Shown: in pieces, positions 42,305 to 54,900 of the stretch
How the letters are laid out: each line of letters opens with the position of its first letter
Numbering within the stretch: the first letter of the stretch is position 1
Assembly (NCBI GenBank): GCA_004431415.1
Contig: QPMI01000414.1
Location: 1 to 64,000 of the forward strand
Reading direction: 5' to 3'
Source of the DNA: Cyanophora paradoxa
Taxonomy: Eukaryota > Glaucocystophyceae > Cyanophorales > Cyanophoraceae
Length of the DNA: 64,000 nt
The notes under the pieces: model-generated
Told to the model about the DNA's origin: nothing
Seen by the model: the letters and a program-made list of their open reading frames with translations, nothing else
The model's database searches: none
Position numbers and translations under genes: made by a program

Positions 42305-42998
42305 CCTGCAGGCCGCAGCTGCTCGCTCCGCCGAGTCCGACGGTCGGAGCAGCAGCAGTCAGCAGCCGCGCGCTGAGCAGCAGCGCGCGGCCGGGCGAAT
42401 CATTTGAATCGCCCCTCCCTGGGCCGATCGTGAACCGGGGGAACGCGAATCCAACCGCCGCGCGCATATCAGCACCGGCCTTGCAGCTGTAGCGGCGCCG
42501 CGGCGCTGCAGCCTGCTGCAGCTGCCGCGCTCCGAGGCTCGCGCGCGGTGCCGGCCGCAGCAACACTGTGACAAGGTGGCTCTTAAGCTTGCAATCGCAA
42601 TTGCAACCGTTGAACAGAGTCAGCCGAGGCTGTCGTCGCAGCCGATAGCGGTGCAGCACTGCGCATGCGCATGCTGGCGCCAGCTGGAGGCTGTAGCTGA
42701 GCAGTTCAAAATCGGTTGCAGCAGGATATCTAGCTACAAAAGGGCCCCGGGCGGCCAGTTTTCCTGCGCATGCGCGCCTCCCCACGACCGCCGCGCGCTA
42801 TTAATTTTGACCTGGCGGATTGATTATCTATTTCAAACGTGCAGATAGCTACAGCTGAAGATTAGGTAGCTTCAACTTGCTTGCACTCTGAGAGCTTCGT
42901 CCGCTCTTCGCACGTGACGTACGCGAGGTGCGCACTCTAATTGTTATATAAACTGAAGCTTCGGAACTTGACGAAGCACAGGGACGCCCGGACTGCAG

Positions 42999-45900
42999 AT
43001 GAATATGCATATGCATTGCTTCAAATTTCGGAGGAGGCATGATGACCTCAGGCGCCCTACACACACCGGGATCAGCGCTTCGCGATCAACTCCTCGCACC
43101 GCGATCACTGCTGCACTTCTTCTCGGTAGCTGTGTCATGTTGGCCTTCAAACTAGGTTTCGCCTGCGCACGTGAGACGAGCGTTTCCTCGCAGGGCTTGC
43201 GATCGTGTCGGCTGCGCTCGACAGCAGCGTTCTCATCTCAACCGTCGGACACAATGATGAGGTCTGGCAAGTTGTCTACGCGCCCGACGGATCGTATGTG
43301 GCATCGGCGAGCCAGGACGGCTCGATGCGGTTGTGGGACACTGCAACCGGCGCACAGCTGCGGGTTCTCGTGCCGCACGCCCCCAGGACAGGGCAAGGGC
43401 CTCAGTCGATGGTCGTTGCTCCTGACGGGAATTTCATTGTTACCTGCACGAGAGGCACGCGTGTGAACTTCTGGTCAACCAACGGCACTTTGCTCCACGT
43501 TCTGAAATTCGAGGCCCTCGATCGAAACTGGGAGGCGGCAGCTCCGAATATCCGCGGCGACCCTACGCTGTCGCGGGGATGCAAATTGGACATATCGCCG
43601 GATGGCCAGCGCATCGTCATGCTCTCGCATTGGATTCTGGACACGAAAACTGTGTATGATTTTCGTGTGTTCGCTCCGTTCAACCAGACCATTCAGTGCT
43701 TCTACACGACAAACGACGTGACATCCCGCCCTGTTGGAAAAATTAACAAATTTGAATTCGGCGACTCTAAACGCCCACTAATATCTCCGGACGGTGCGCA
43801 TGCCTCGTAATTAGGCATTTTTATTTTGAACGATTAGCTAGGTTGCACACGTACTTACGTATACGTATGCGCAGGCAATTACTTTCTGTGGTTATGGGGG
43901 CCGAATGACCAGTACAGTTACTTTTCGTACATGCAGCTCTGGAAGATGGGCGATTGCAACGAGCACTGCAGGATCAGCGATCGAACCGGAGACATAACTG
44001 CCGCGAACGTGCGCTTCGCGATGTCTCCCTCGGAGGATTTTTTCGTCGTAGCAACGACCTCATACGAGTACTTTTCGGGGCACCTGACTTTCTTCTCGTC
44101 GACGAACTGCTCGCTGCTTCGAAGATTCGCGTTTCCGACAGCGGAATGCGTCATTCAGGACATCACCATCCGGTGGATGCAGCTGCAGTCAATATCGTAT
44201 GAAGGGCTCGTCGTCGTCGTGGCCTGCTCCGCCCAAGTCCGCTTGATAAATCCGGCCAATGGAACAGAGCTCGGGCGCTTCAGCGTCGCTCAGCTCGGAG
44301 GATATAATTTGCGATCGGTGGCCGTCTCGCCCCTCGGCGACCGTATCGCGACAGCTTCGGGAGACAAGTACGCTCGCATCCACAGCCCGACTGGAAGCCT
44401 CGTTCACAGCCTAGGGACCGTTCGCCGTTACGCCAACACGCCAAACAACATTGAATTGAGGCCCCGGCTGATGCCGCTTTCAAACCTGATCTATTCCATT
44501 GTCAGTGATTTCGAAATCCACTTCTGGACAGCGGACAACGGGACTCTCGTGCGGGTATTCGACACGAACCCTTGGCGGGTGTACCAAGCGGTCGTCTCGC
44601 CGAACGAGAAGTTCATTGTAGCAACCACGGGGACGAACAGCGGCTTAGAAGGGCGCGTGCACTGCTTCAATTTGACCAGTGACGGACCACGGGCCGGTCC
44701 GCTCGAGCACGGCTCACCCATTCGCTCACTGGAGATGTCTCCAGGTGCGCATTTGCACCGATAAAACCGCATGTGCCAGCCGCAGATAGCCATAGAACTA
44801 TTCTTGGTGGTTGCGTTCGATTCCCGGTCCCGAGTATTTATTCTCGACTATCCGCAGACGGCCAAGTATTCGCAACTGGTTATGGAGGGGGCCTAACGAG
44901 GATCTATTCCTCTCAGAATTGCAGCCTTCTACGCACCCTGCAATCTTCGTCCATCACTGAGAGCGTCATTTCCGTCTCATTCACGCCGGACAGCAGGTCT
45001 AGTGATTATAGGATATTCCATATATAAATCGAGAATTCGAAGTGATGTTTCCGAGCTGACCATCTATTCTGGCTGGCGACCAGGTACGTCGCGGCGGTCA
45101 GTACGAGAATCTTATTGTATGAGGTCAGCAGCGGGTCCGTCATTGGTACATACTGGGACGCCAGCATCGACCGGGGACATGGATATGCCTCGACCTCGGC
45201 ACAAAGGCTCGCCGCGTTCTCATTGGACGGCAGCCGCATGTTCTCCACGTCGTTTACCGGTTATTGGCTGGCGGAGTGGCCGATTCCCACTGGCGGTATT
45301 ACTCGTTTTCTGCCCACTGTTATTACGTATAATTCCGAAGATGGCATCGCGAATTTCTTGTCCACTACTTCCGATGGCACCTACCTCCTCGTCAGCTTCT
45401 CTCAGCGTGTTCAGCTGCAGCTCGCTAGAACCGACGACTTCCCAAGAAGGTTCCATCCCACTCCCGATTACAATTACCTCGGCCAAAACTGGAAGGAGGG
45501 CATGCTGCTCGATGTTGTGTTCGAATCTCCGGGGTACCAGGCGTTCTTCTATCAAGATGTAATTATATTCGGAGCTCGAGGAGGGGTGGTCTGCCGAACT
45601 GCATCATACAGTAAGCCGCACATTATCTTGCACATAAAACTAGTATCTTGCGGACAACACAATCTCATATTGGTGTCTTATTAGGTCGGTTCGTCGAGTC
45701 TCTTGGGAATTTGACTGTAGCAGCCGTGTCGACAACTTCAGTGAACATGGGAGCTCTGAACTGGACCCTTTCGGCAAAGGGGCTCGCAAGCACGCCCGCC
45801 TTCTCTGGCTTGACCATCACCTGCGCTACCGACATGTTCGGAGTGACCCGCGCTGCGACTGCGTTGCCCCGCGCCGGGTCCACCTCGGCTTCGAACGTCA

Positions 45901-48900
45901 CGGTCTCCGATCTGCCCGAAGCGGCCTTGTCGTACAATATCACATGCAGCGCCATGCTCTCGTATCTGAACGGACGTCCGTCTACGGACCCTTTCACAGT
46001 TCAATCAATAGCGGGTGCGTTGAAATTTGAAGAGAATTCAAGTCTGATGCTAGGCGAAAACTGCTCATGAGATTCGTCCCTCCGTTTCTCGCGCAGCTCG
46101 AGCGGTCACCTTTATGAGCTCGTTCACGTTGCGATCTGTTCCCGGGAATTTGGCACAGCTGCAGACCTCTTCGTTCGAGTGGAAGCTCTCCGAGGAAGGG
46201 GCGAAGGGGTCCCCTACCTACCGCAACCTAACAGTCTCCTGCGTGGACGGCGCGACAGGCGCCGTAGTCACGAGGGTTCTCGCCTCGATAGCCACCGGCT
46301 CGAACGCAACCGCCGGCACCCTCATCTCGGGCCTGCAGGACACGCAGACTTTCAACGCGTTGTGTACAGCAACTCTCCACTATTCGTATGCAGGGTCAGC
46401 ATCGATAACATCGTATTACGTCGGTGCGTTTGGAGCTATCTCGCAATATTTATGTAGATCTGCAAGTGCTGACATATATATAAATGTGCGCGCAGCTCCA
46501 GATAAAAACGTGACGGCGCTGGACGCGTTTGCTGTCTTTCCGGCGGGCGCAGACTCCGTTGAGACGTCCGAGATCACATGGGGCCTTAGCGCTCGCGGCC
46601 TCGCGGGCACGCCGGCCTACTCGAACGTCACTGCCGTCTGCACGGCGCTGGGTGGCGCCGTAGTTCGAACGGCGGCAAACCAATCGGTGCCGACGGGGGC
46701 GAACTCTGTCACCGGCCTAGTGGTGGGCAATCTTCCGCTCACTGAAGAGAACAGCGTAACCTGCACCGTCATGGTCTACTTGCTGAACGCTAATGCGACT
46801 CCATTCTCAATCACGAGGACGGCCACTTACTGGGGTGAGCTGGCGTATTCAGACCCCAGCTTACATTTAGCAGCAGATTGGAACCCGATCTCCGAGCTCT
46901 CGCGCTCCTCTAATCTGCTTTAATTTCCGCAGCGCCTGAGAGGAACATTACAGCCGTCGACCCCTTCTCTGTCGCTACGACCTCTTCGGTGTCCCTTCAG
47001 ACGTCCGACTTCAGCTGGCAGCTGACCCCCGTCGGGGAAGCCGGCACTCCGAGGAGGATCCGCTTGCAACTCAGCTGCGACCTCGCCGGAGCGGGTCTCC
47101 AGACGACCCGCACGGTCTCCAACGCGTCCATTCCAGACGGGGCGACATTCGCGCCGGGCCTCATTATTTCGAATCTCCCCGAAGCTGCATCCACCTACAC
47201 AATAACGTGCAATGCAAGCTTATTCTTCGCGAACGGAGAAATCTCCCAGAGCGCAATCGCACCAATTCAGTCTTATGCATGTGAGAGCCTGTTCAGCTTC
47301 TTATATATAATGTCTATCTAAAACTACAGGGCTCGCTCACGCTCTGTGCAGCCAAGGAAGTGACTGCCTTGCGCTTCTCTGTGCGAAATATTGCAGGAAA
47401 CTTGACGTCGATAGCTTTGACGCCATTTGAATGGGATCTATCCGCTTCGGGAACCGCAGGGACCCCCTGGTACGCGAACATAACAGCGCGATGCACGAGC
47501 AACAGGAATGGCGTTCTCATCACCTCGACCGCCAAGATCGAACCGATCACTGCGGGCTCTACAGGGCTGAGCAGCGTGATCGTCAGCGGGCTTCCAGACA
47601 CGTCTGCGTACAACACGACTTGCACGGCGACTCTCTATTACTCATTCGGACTGGTTTCGAACACTTCCGATTATCCATGTGCGGTCACGATAAGCATTTC
47701 ACGTTGTTCAATCACCCTGTTCGAGCTTGAGCGCTAACGTATGTGTTTGCATTGCAGCGGCGACCGTGCTAAGCATCGAGGACCCCGTCATCAGCAATCG
47801 CGTCAATACGACGACGGACCTGACGCTCTCTGGCCTCCTCCCGCACCTCTCCGACAGCGATCTCAACGTCACGCTCACATCCACGAGCGGCGCGTCCGTC
47901 CGCATCGCGAACTTCACCCGCCTCGGTGCGCAGTGTGAGCTGCAGTTTAGTCGGCCGTCTGCCTCAGCGGTTAGGGAGCCGGAGCCGCGATCGCGAGACA
48001 GTTCTGAAGGTCGGAGGGGTTCGTGCAGATGTCGGGACGATCCGTGTCGATATCGCCACGGTTGGCGCCGCGCCTGGAACGTACGATCTGGCTGTGGGGT
48101 CGGCCGTCCAGCCACAGGCACGGGCGCCGATGAAGGTTACGGGGCTGGCGCCGCTGGCCGTCGCTTATGTTCACGACCGCTTGGTCTCGACGGTGGTGAA
48201 CACGACGACGTTTGTGCGGCTCTCGGGCGTGGAGGCGGCCGACGCGCTGCGCAACGCCACCATCCAGCTCGGGCCGTGCCAAATCAGAGACGTGCACCTG
48301 GCGCCGGGCACGAACGACACGGTGGTCTTCACGATCCTCTCCGGGGCGCCCGTCGGCGTGTACCAGCTCAAGGTATGCAGCTCAAAACCAGGTCTCCACA
48401 GCGCATATAATTATAAACGATTATGGAGGCGCTTGCTTTGCGCTGCCAAGACGATCAGGCGATGGACGCTAAGCCGTGCTAACGGTATGCATGTAAATGC
48501 GCAGGTCTTCTCACCTGTGCAGGGCAGCGCGTATCTTACTGGCGCCATTGAGGTCGTCCTGAATGCACGTGCGTCTCTTTTCCAGATGTAGAGCCCGTGG
48601 AGCGTCAGCCGTTGCGAATGCCGGCGCGACTGCGTGCCGACGTGCACGCATGCATATGTGGATATCTGATCGGGGCTGGGCGCGGGGTCTCGCAGCGGCG
48701 ACCGTGCTAAGCATCGAGGACCCCGTCATCAGCAATCGCGTCAACACGACGACGGACGTGACGCTCTCTGGCCTCCTCCCGCACCTCTCCGACAGCGATC
48801 TCAACGTCACGCTCACATCCACGAGCGGCGCGTCCGTCCGCATCGCGAACTTCACCCGCCTCGGTGCGCAGTGTGAGCTGCAGTTTAGTCGGCCGTCTGC

Positions 48901-51900
48901 CTCAGCGGTTAGGGAGCCGGAGCCGCGATCGCGAGACAGTTCTGAAGGTCGGAGGGGTTCGTGCAGATGTCGGGACGATCCGTGTCGATATCGCCACGGT
49001 TGGCGCCGCGCCTGGAACGTACGACCTGGCTGTGGGGTCGGCTGTTCAGCCACAGGCACGGGCGCCAATGAAGGTTACGGGGCTGGCGCCGCTGGCCGTC
49101 GCTTATGTTCACGACCGCTTGGTCTCGACGGTGGTGAACACGACGACGTTTGTGCGGCTCTCGGGCGTGGAGGCGGCCGACGCGCTGCGCAACGCCACCA
49201 TCCAGCTCGGGCCGTGCCAAATCAGAGACGTGCACCTGGCGCCGGGCACGAACGACACGGTGGTCTTCACGATCCTCTCCGGGGCGCCCGTCGGCGTGTA
49301 CCAGCTCAAGGTATGCAGCTCAAAACCAGGTCTCCACAGCGCATATAATTATAAACGATTATGGAGGCGCTTGCTTTGCGCTGCCAAGACGATCAGGCGA
49401 TGGACGCTAAGCCGTGCTAACGGTATGCATGTAAATGCGCAGGTCTTCTCACCTGTGCAGGGCAGCGCGTATCTTACTGGCGCCATTGAGGTCGTCCTGA
49501 ATGCACGTGCGTCTCTTTTCCAGATGTAGAGCCCGTGGAGCGTCAGCCGTTGCGAATGCCGGCGCGACTGCGTGCCGACGTGCACGCATGCATATGTGGA
49601 TATCTGATCGGGGCTGGGCGCGGGGTCTCGCAGCGGCGACCGTGCTAAGCATCGAGGACCCCGTCATCAGCAATCGCGTCAACACGACGACGGACGTGAC
49701 GCTCTCCGGCCTCCTCCCGCACCTCTCCGACAGCGATCTCAGCGTCACGCTCACATCCACGAGCGGCGCGTCCGTCCGCATCGCGAACTTCACCCGTCTC
49801 GGTGCGCAGAGTGAGCTGTAGATACGTCGGCCATCTGCCGCAGCGGTTAGGGAGCCGGAGCCGCGATCGCGAGACAGTTCTGAAGGTCGGAGGGGTTCGT
49901 GCAGATGTCGGGACTATCCGTGTCGATATCGCCACGGTTGGCGCCGCGCCCGGAACGTACGATCTGGCTGTGGGGTCGGCCGTCCAGCCACAGGCACGGG
50001 CGCCGATGAAGGTTACGGGGCTGGCGCCGCTGGCCGTCGCTTATGTTCACGACCCGGTGGTCTCGACGGTGGTGAACACGACGACGTTTGTGCGGCTCTC
50101 GGGCGTGGAGGCGGCCGACGCGCTGCGCAACGCCGCCATCCGGCTCGGGCCGTGCCAAATCAGAGACGTGCACCTGGCGCCGGGCACGAACGACACGGTG
50201 GTCTTCACGATCCTCGCCGGGGCGCCCGCGGGCGTGTACCAGCTGAAGGTCCGCATCCGCCCTGGGGCTGAGCGCGAGAGGCGGGTGAAATGCGCGCGCG
50301 AACGGCTGCTGATGGCGTGCACGTGCATGCGCAGGTCTTCTCTCCAGTGCAGGGCAGCGCGTACCTGTCGCGGGCGATCGAGATCGTCCCGAACGCGCGT
50401 GCGTCGCCCCCTGGGCCGCCCAGCGTTTCGGGCGGAGCAGCGCTTCGATTTCGGCATCGCGCCGGGAGCCTGACCGGGCCGGGGCTGGGCGCGGGGCCTC
50501 GCAGCGGCGACCGTGCTTGGCATCGAGGACCCCGTCATCAGCAATCGCGTCAACACGACGACGGAGGTCACGCTGGCGGGCCTGCTCCCCGTTCTCGCCG
50601 GGCGCGATCTCACTGTCACGCTCACATCTGCGAGCGGCGCGTCCGTCCGCGTCGTGAACGTCACTCGCCTCGGTGCGGTCGCCTTGCGATATATTCGCGA
50701 GCGCATTCCGGCGCGGCGCCCGGTGCCTGAGAAGGCGCGAAAACCGCTTCTGACCATGCACGGGGGCCCGTGCAGACAACGGCACGATCCGCATCGACAT
50801 CGCCGCGGCGGGCGCCACACCAGGAACGTACGACCTGACGGTGGCGTCGGCCCTGCAGCCGAAGGCGCGGCTGCCGGCGTCGCTGAACGTGACGGACCTG
50901 GGGCCGCTGGCGATCGCTTACGTGGAGGACCCGGTGGTCTCGACGGTGGTGAACACGACGACGTTTGTGCGGCTCTCGGGCGTGGAGGCGGCCGACGCGC
51001 TGCGCAACGCCGCCATCCGGCTCGGGCCGTGCCAAATCAGAGACGTGCACCTGGCGCCGGGCACGAACGACACGGTGGTCTTCACGATCCTCGCCGGGGC
51101 GCCCGCGGGCGTGTACCAGCTGAAGGTCCGCATCCGCCCTGGGGCTGAGCGTGAGAAGCGGGGGAAATGCGCGCGCGAACGGCTTCTGACGGCGTGCGCG
51201 TGCATGCGCAGGTCTTCTCTCCAGTGCAGGGCAGCGCGTACCTGTCGCGGGCGATCGAGATCGTCCCGAACGCGCGTGCGTCGCCCCCTGGGCCGCCCAG
51301 CGTTTCGGGCGGAGCAGCGCTTCGATTTCAGCATCGCGCGGGGAGCCTGACCGGGGCTGGGCGCGGGGCCTCGCAGCGGCGACCGTGCTTGGCATCGAGG
51401 ACCCCGTCATCAGCAATCGCGTCAACACGACGACGGAGGTCACGCTGGCGGGCCTGCTCCCCGCTCTCGCCGGGCGCGATCTCACTGTCACGCTCACATC
51501 CGCGAGCGGCGCGTCCATCCGCGTCGTGAACGTCACTCGCCTCGGTGCGGTCGCCTTGCGATATATTCGCAAGGGCGTTCCGGCGCGGCGCCCGGTGCCT
51601 GAGAAGGCGCGAAAACCGCTTCTGACCACGACGGGGGCCCCGTGCAGACAACGGCACGATCCGCATCGACATCGCCGCGGCGGGCGCCACACCAGGAACG
51701 TACGACCTGACGGTGGCGTCGGCCCTGCAGCCGAAGGCGCGGCTGCCGGCGTCGCTGAACGTGACGGACCTGGGGCCGCTGGCGATCGCTTACGTGGAGG
51801 ACCCGGTGGTCTCGACGGTGGTGAACACGACGACGTTTGTGCGGCTCTCGGGCGTGGAGGCGGCCGACGCGCTGCGCAACGCCGCCATCCGGCTCGGGCC

Positions 51901-54900
51901 GTGCCAAATCAGAGACGTGCACCTGGCGCCGGGCACGAACGACACGGTGGTCTTCACGATCCTCGCCGGGGCGCCCGCGGGCGTGTACCAGCTGAAGGTC
52001 CGCATCCGCCCTGGGGCTGAGCGTGAGAAGCGGGGGAAATGCGCGCGCGAACGGCTTCTGACGGCGTGCGCGTGCATGCGCAGGTCTTCTCTCCAGTGCA
52101 GGGCAGCGCGTACCTGTCGCGGGCGATCGAGATCGTCCCGAACGCGCGTGCGTCGCCCCCTGGGCCGCCCATCGTTTCGGGTGGCGCAGCGCTTCGATTT
52201 CAGCATCGCGCGGGGAGCCTGACGGGGCTGGGCGCGGGGCCTCGCAGCGGCGACCGTGCTTGGCATCGAGGACCCGTCATCAGCAATCGCGTCAACACGA
52301 CGACGGAGGTCACGCTGGCGGGCCTGCTCCCGCTCTCGCCGGGCGCGATCTCACTGTCACGCTCACATCCGCGAGCGGCGCGTCCATCCGCGTCGTGAAC
52401 GTCACTCGCCTCGGTGCGGTCGCCTTGCGATATATTCGCAAGGGCGTTCCGGCGCGGCGCCCGGTGCCTGAGAAGGCGCGAAAACCGCTTCTGACCACGA
52501 CGGGGGCCCCGTGCAGACAACGGCACGATCCGCATCGACATCGCCGCGGCGGGCGCCACACCAGGAACGTACGACCTGACGGTGGCGTCGGCCCTGCAGC
52601 CGAAGGCGCGGCTGCCGGCGTCGCTGAACGTGACGGACCTGGGGCCGCTGGCGATCGCTTACGTGGAGGACCCGGTGGTCTCGACGGTGGTGAACACGAC
52701 GACGTTTGTGCGGCTCTCGGGCGTGGAGGCGGCCGACGCGCTGCGCAACGCCGCCATCCGGCTCGGGCCGTGCCAAATCAGAGACGTGCACCTGGCGCCG
52801 GGCACGAACGACACGGTGGTCTTCACGATCCTCGCCGGGGCGCCCGCGGGCGTGTACCAGCTGAAGGTCCGCATCCGCCCTGGGGCTGAGCGTGAGAGGC
52901 GGGTGAAATGCGCGCGCGAACGGCTGCTGACGGGGTGCACGTGCATGCGCAGGTCTTCTCTCCAGTGCAGGGCAGCGCGTACCTGTCGCGGGCGATCGAG
53001 ATCGTCCCGAACGCGCGTGCGTCGCCCCCTGGGCCGCCCAGCGTTCTGGGCGGAGCAGCGCTTCGATTTCGGCATCGCGCGGGGAGCCTGACCGGGCCGG
53101 GGCTGGGCGCGGGGCCTCGCAGCGGCGACCGTGCTTGGCATCGAGGACCCCGTCATCAGCAATCGCGTCAACACGACGACGGAGGTCACGCTGGCGGGCC
53201 TGCTCCCCGCTCTCGCCGGGCGCGATCTCACTGTCACGCTCACATCCGCGAGCGGCGCGTCCATCCGCGTCGTGAACGTCACTCGCCTCGGTGCGGTCGC
53301 CTTGCGATATATTCGCAAGGGCGTTCCGGCGCGGCGCCCGGTGCCTGAGAAGGCGCGAAAACCGCTTCTGACCACGACGGGGGCCCCGTGCAGACAACGG
53401 CACGATCCGCATCGACATCGCCGCGGCGGGCGCCACACCAGGAACGTACGACCTGACGGTGGCGTCGGCCCTGCAGCCGAAGGCGCGGCTGCCGGCGTCG
53501 CTGAACGTGACGGACCTGGGGCCGCTGGCGATCGCTTACGTGGAGGACCCGGTGGTCTCGACGGTGGTGAACACGACGACGTTTGTGCGGCTCTCGGGCG
53601 TGGAGGCGGCCGACGCGCTGCGCAACGCCGCCATCCGGCTCGGGCCGTGCCAAATCAGAGACGTGCACCTGGCGCCGGGCACGAACGACACGGTGGTCTT
53701 CACGATCCTCGCCGGGGCGCCCGCGGCGTGTACCAGCTGAAGGTCCGCATCCGCCTGGGGCTGAGCGTGAGAGGCGGGTGAAATGCGCGCGCGAACGGCT
53801 GCTGACGGGGTGCACGTGCATGCGCAGGTCTTCTCTCCAGTGCAGGGCAGCGCGTACCTGTCGCGGGCGATCGAGATCGTCCCGAACGCGCGTGCGTCGC
53901 CCCCTGGGCCGCCCAGCGTTCTGGGCGGAGCAGCGCTTCGATTTCGGCATCGCGCGGGGAGCCTGACCGGGCCGGGGCTGGGCGCGGGGCCTCGCAGCGG
54001 CGACCGTGCTTGGCATCGAGGACCCCGTCATCAGCAATCGCGTCAACTCGACGACGGAGGTCACGCTGGCGGGCCTGCTCCCCGTTCTCGCCGGGCGCGA
54101 TCTCACTGTCACGCTCACATCTGCGAGCGGCGCGTCCGTCCGCGTCGTGAACGTCACTCGCCTCGGTGCGGCCGCCTCGCAATAAATTCGCGAGCGCATT
54201 CCGGCGCGGCGCCCGGTGCCTGAGAAGGCGCGAAAACCGCTTCTGACCACGACGGGGGCCCCGTGCAGACAACGGCACGATCCGCATCGACATCGCCGCG
54301 GCGGGCGCCACACCAGGAACGTACGACCTGACGGTGGCGTCGGCCCTGCAGCCGAAGGCGCGGCTGCCGGCGTCGCTGAACGTGACGGACCTGGGGCCGC
54401 TGGCGATCGCTTACGTGGAGGACCCGGTGGTCTCGACGGTGGTGAACACGACGACGTTTGTGCGGCTCTCGGGCGTGGAGGCGGCCGACGCGCTGCGCAA
54501 CGCCGCCAACCGGCTCGGGCCGTGCCAAATCAGAGACGTGCACCTGGCGCCGGGCACGAACGACACGGTGGTCTTCACGATCCTCGCCGGGGCGCCCGCG
54601 GGCGTGTACCAGCTGAAGGTCCGCATCCGCCCTGGGGCTGAGCGTGAGAGGCGGGTGAAATGCGCGCACGAACGGCTGCTGACGGCGTGCGCGTGCATGC
54701 GCAGGTCTTCTCTCCAGTGCAGGGCAGCGCGTACCTGTCGCGGGCGATCGAGATCGTCCCGAACGCGCGTGCGTCGCCCCCTGGGCCGCCCATCGTTTCG
54801 GGTGGCGCAGCGCTTCGATTTCAGCATCGCGCGGGGAGCCTGACCGGGGCTGGGCGCGGGGCCTCGCAGCGGCGACCGTGCTTGGCATCGAGGACCCCGT

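Larger units (their letters stand above)
39584..42998. other. Repeat-rich intergenic region
   Basis: No convincing gene in 3.4 kb. It holds a MITE (40,361-40,880), an AATTGCCG-repeat patch (41,129-41,390), a GCATGC-rich stretch (41,700-42,230) and a CAG run. Short open frames here are low-complexity. Confidence 0.6.

Noticed and set aside
41544-42848. Short plus-strand proteins rich in Cys/Gln/Ala
   Set aside because: They consist of GCATGC and CAG repeats, with no splice pattern or recognisable domain.
43156-43193. 38-bp intron as first intron of the giant gene
   Set aside because: An alternative 68-bp intron (43,126-43,193) keeps phase, matches neighbouring intron sizes and gives an uninterrupted hydrophobic segment.
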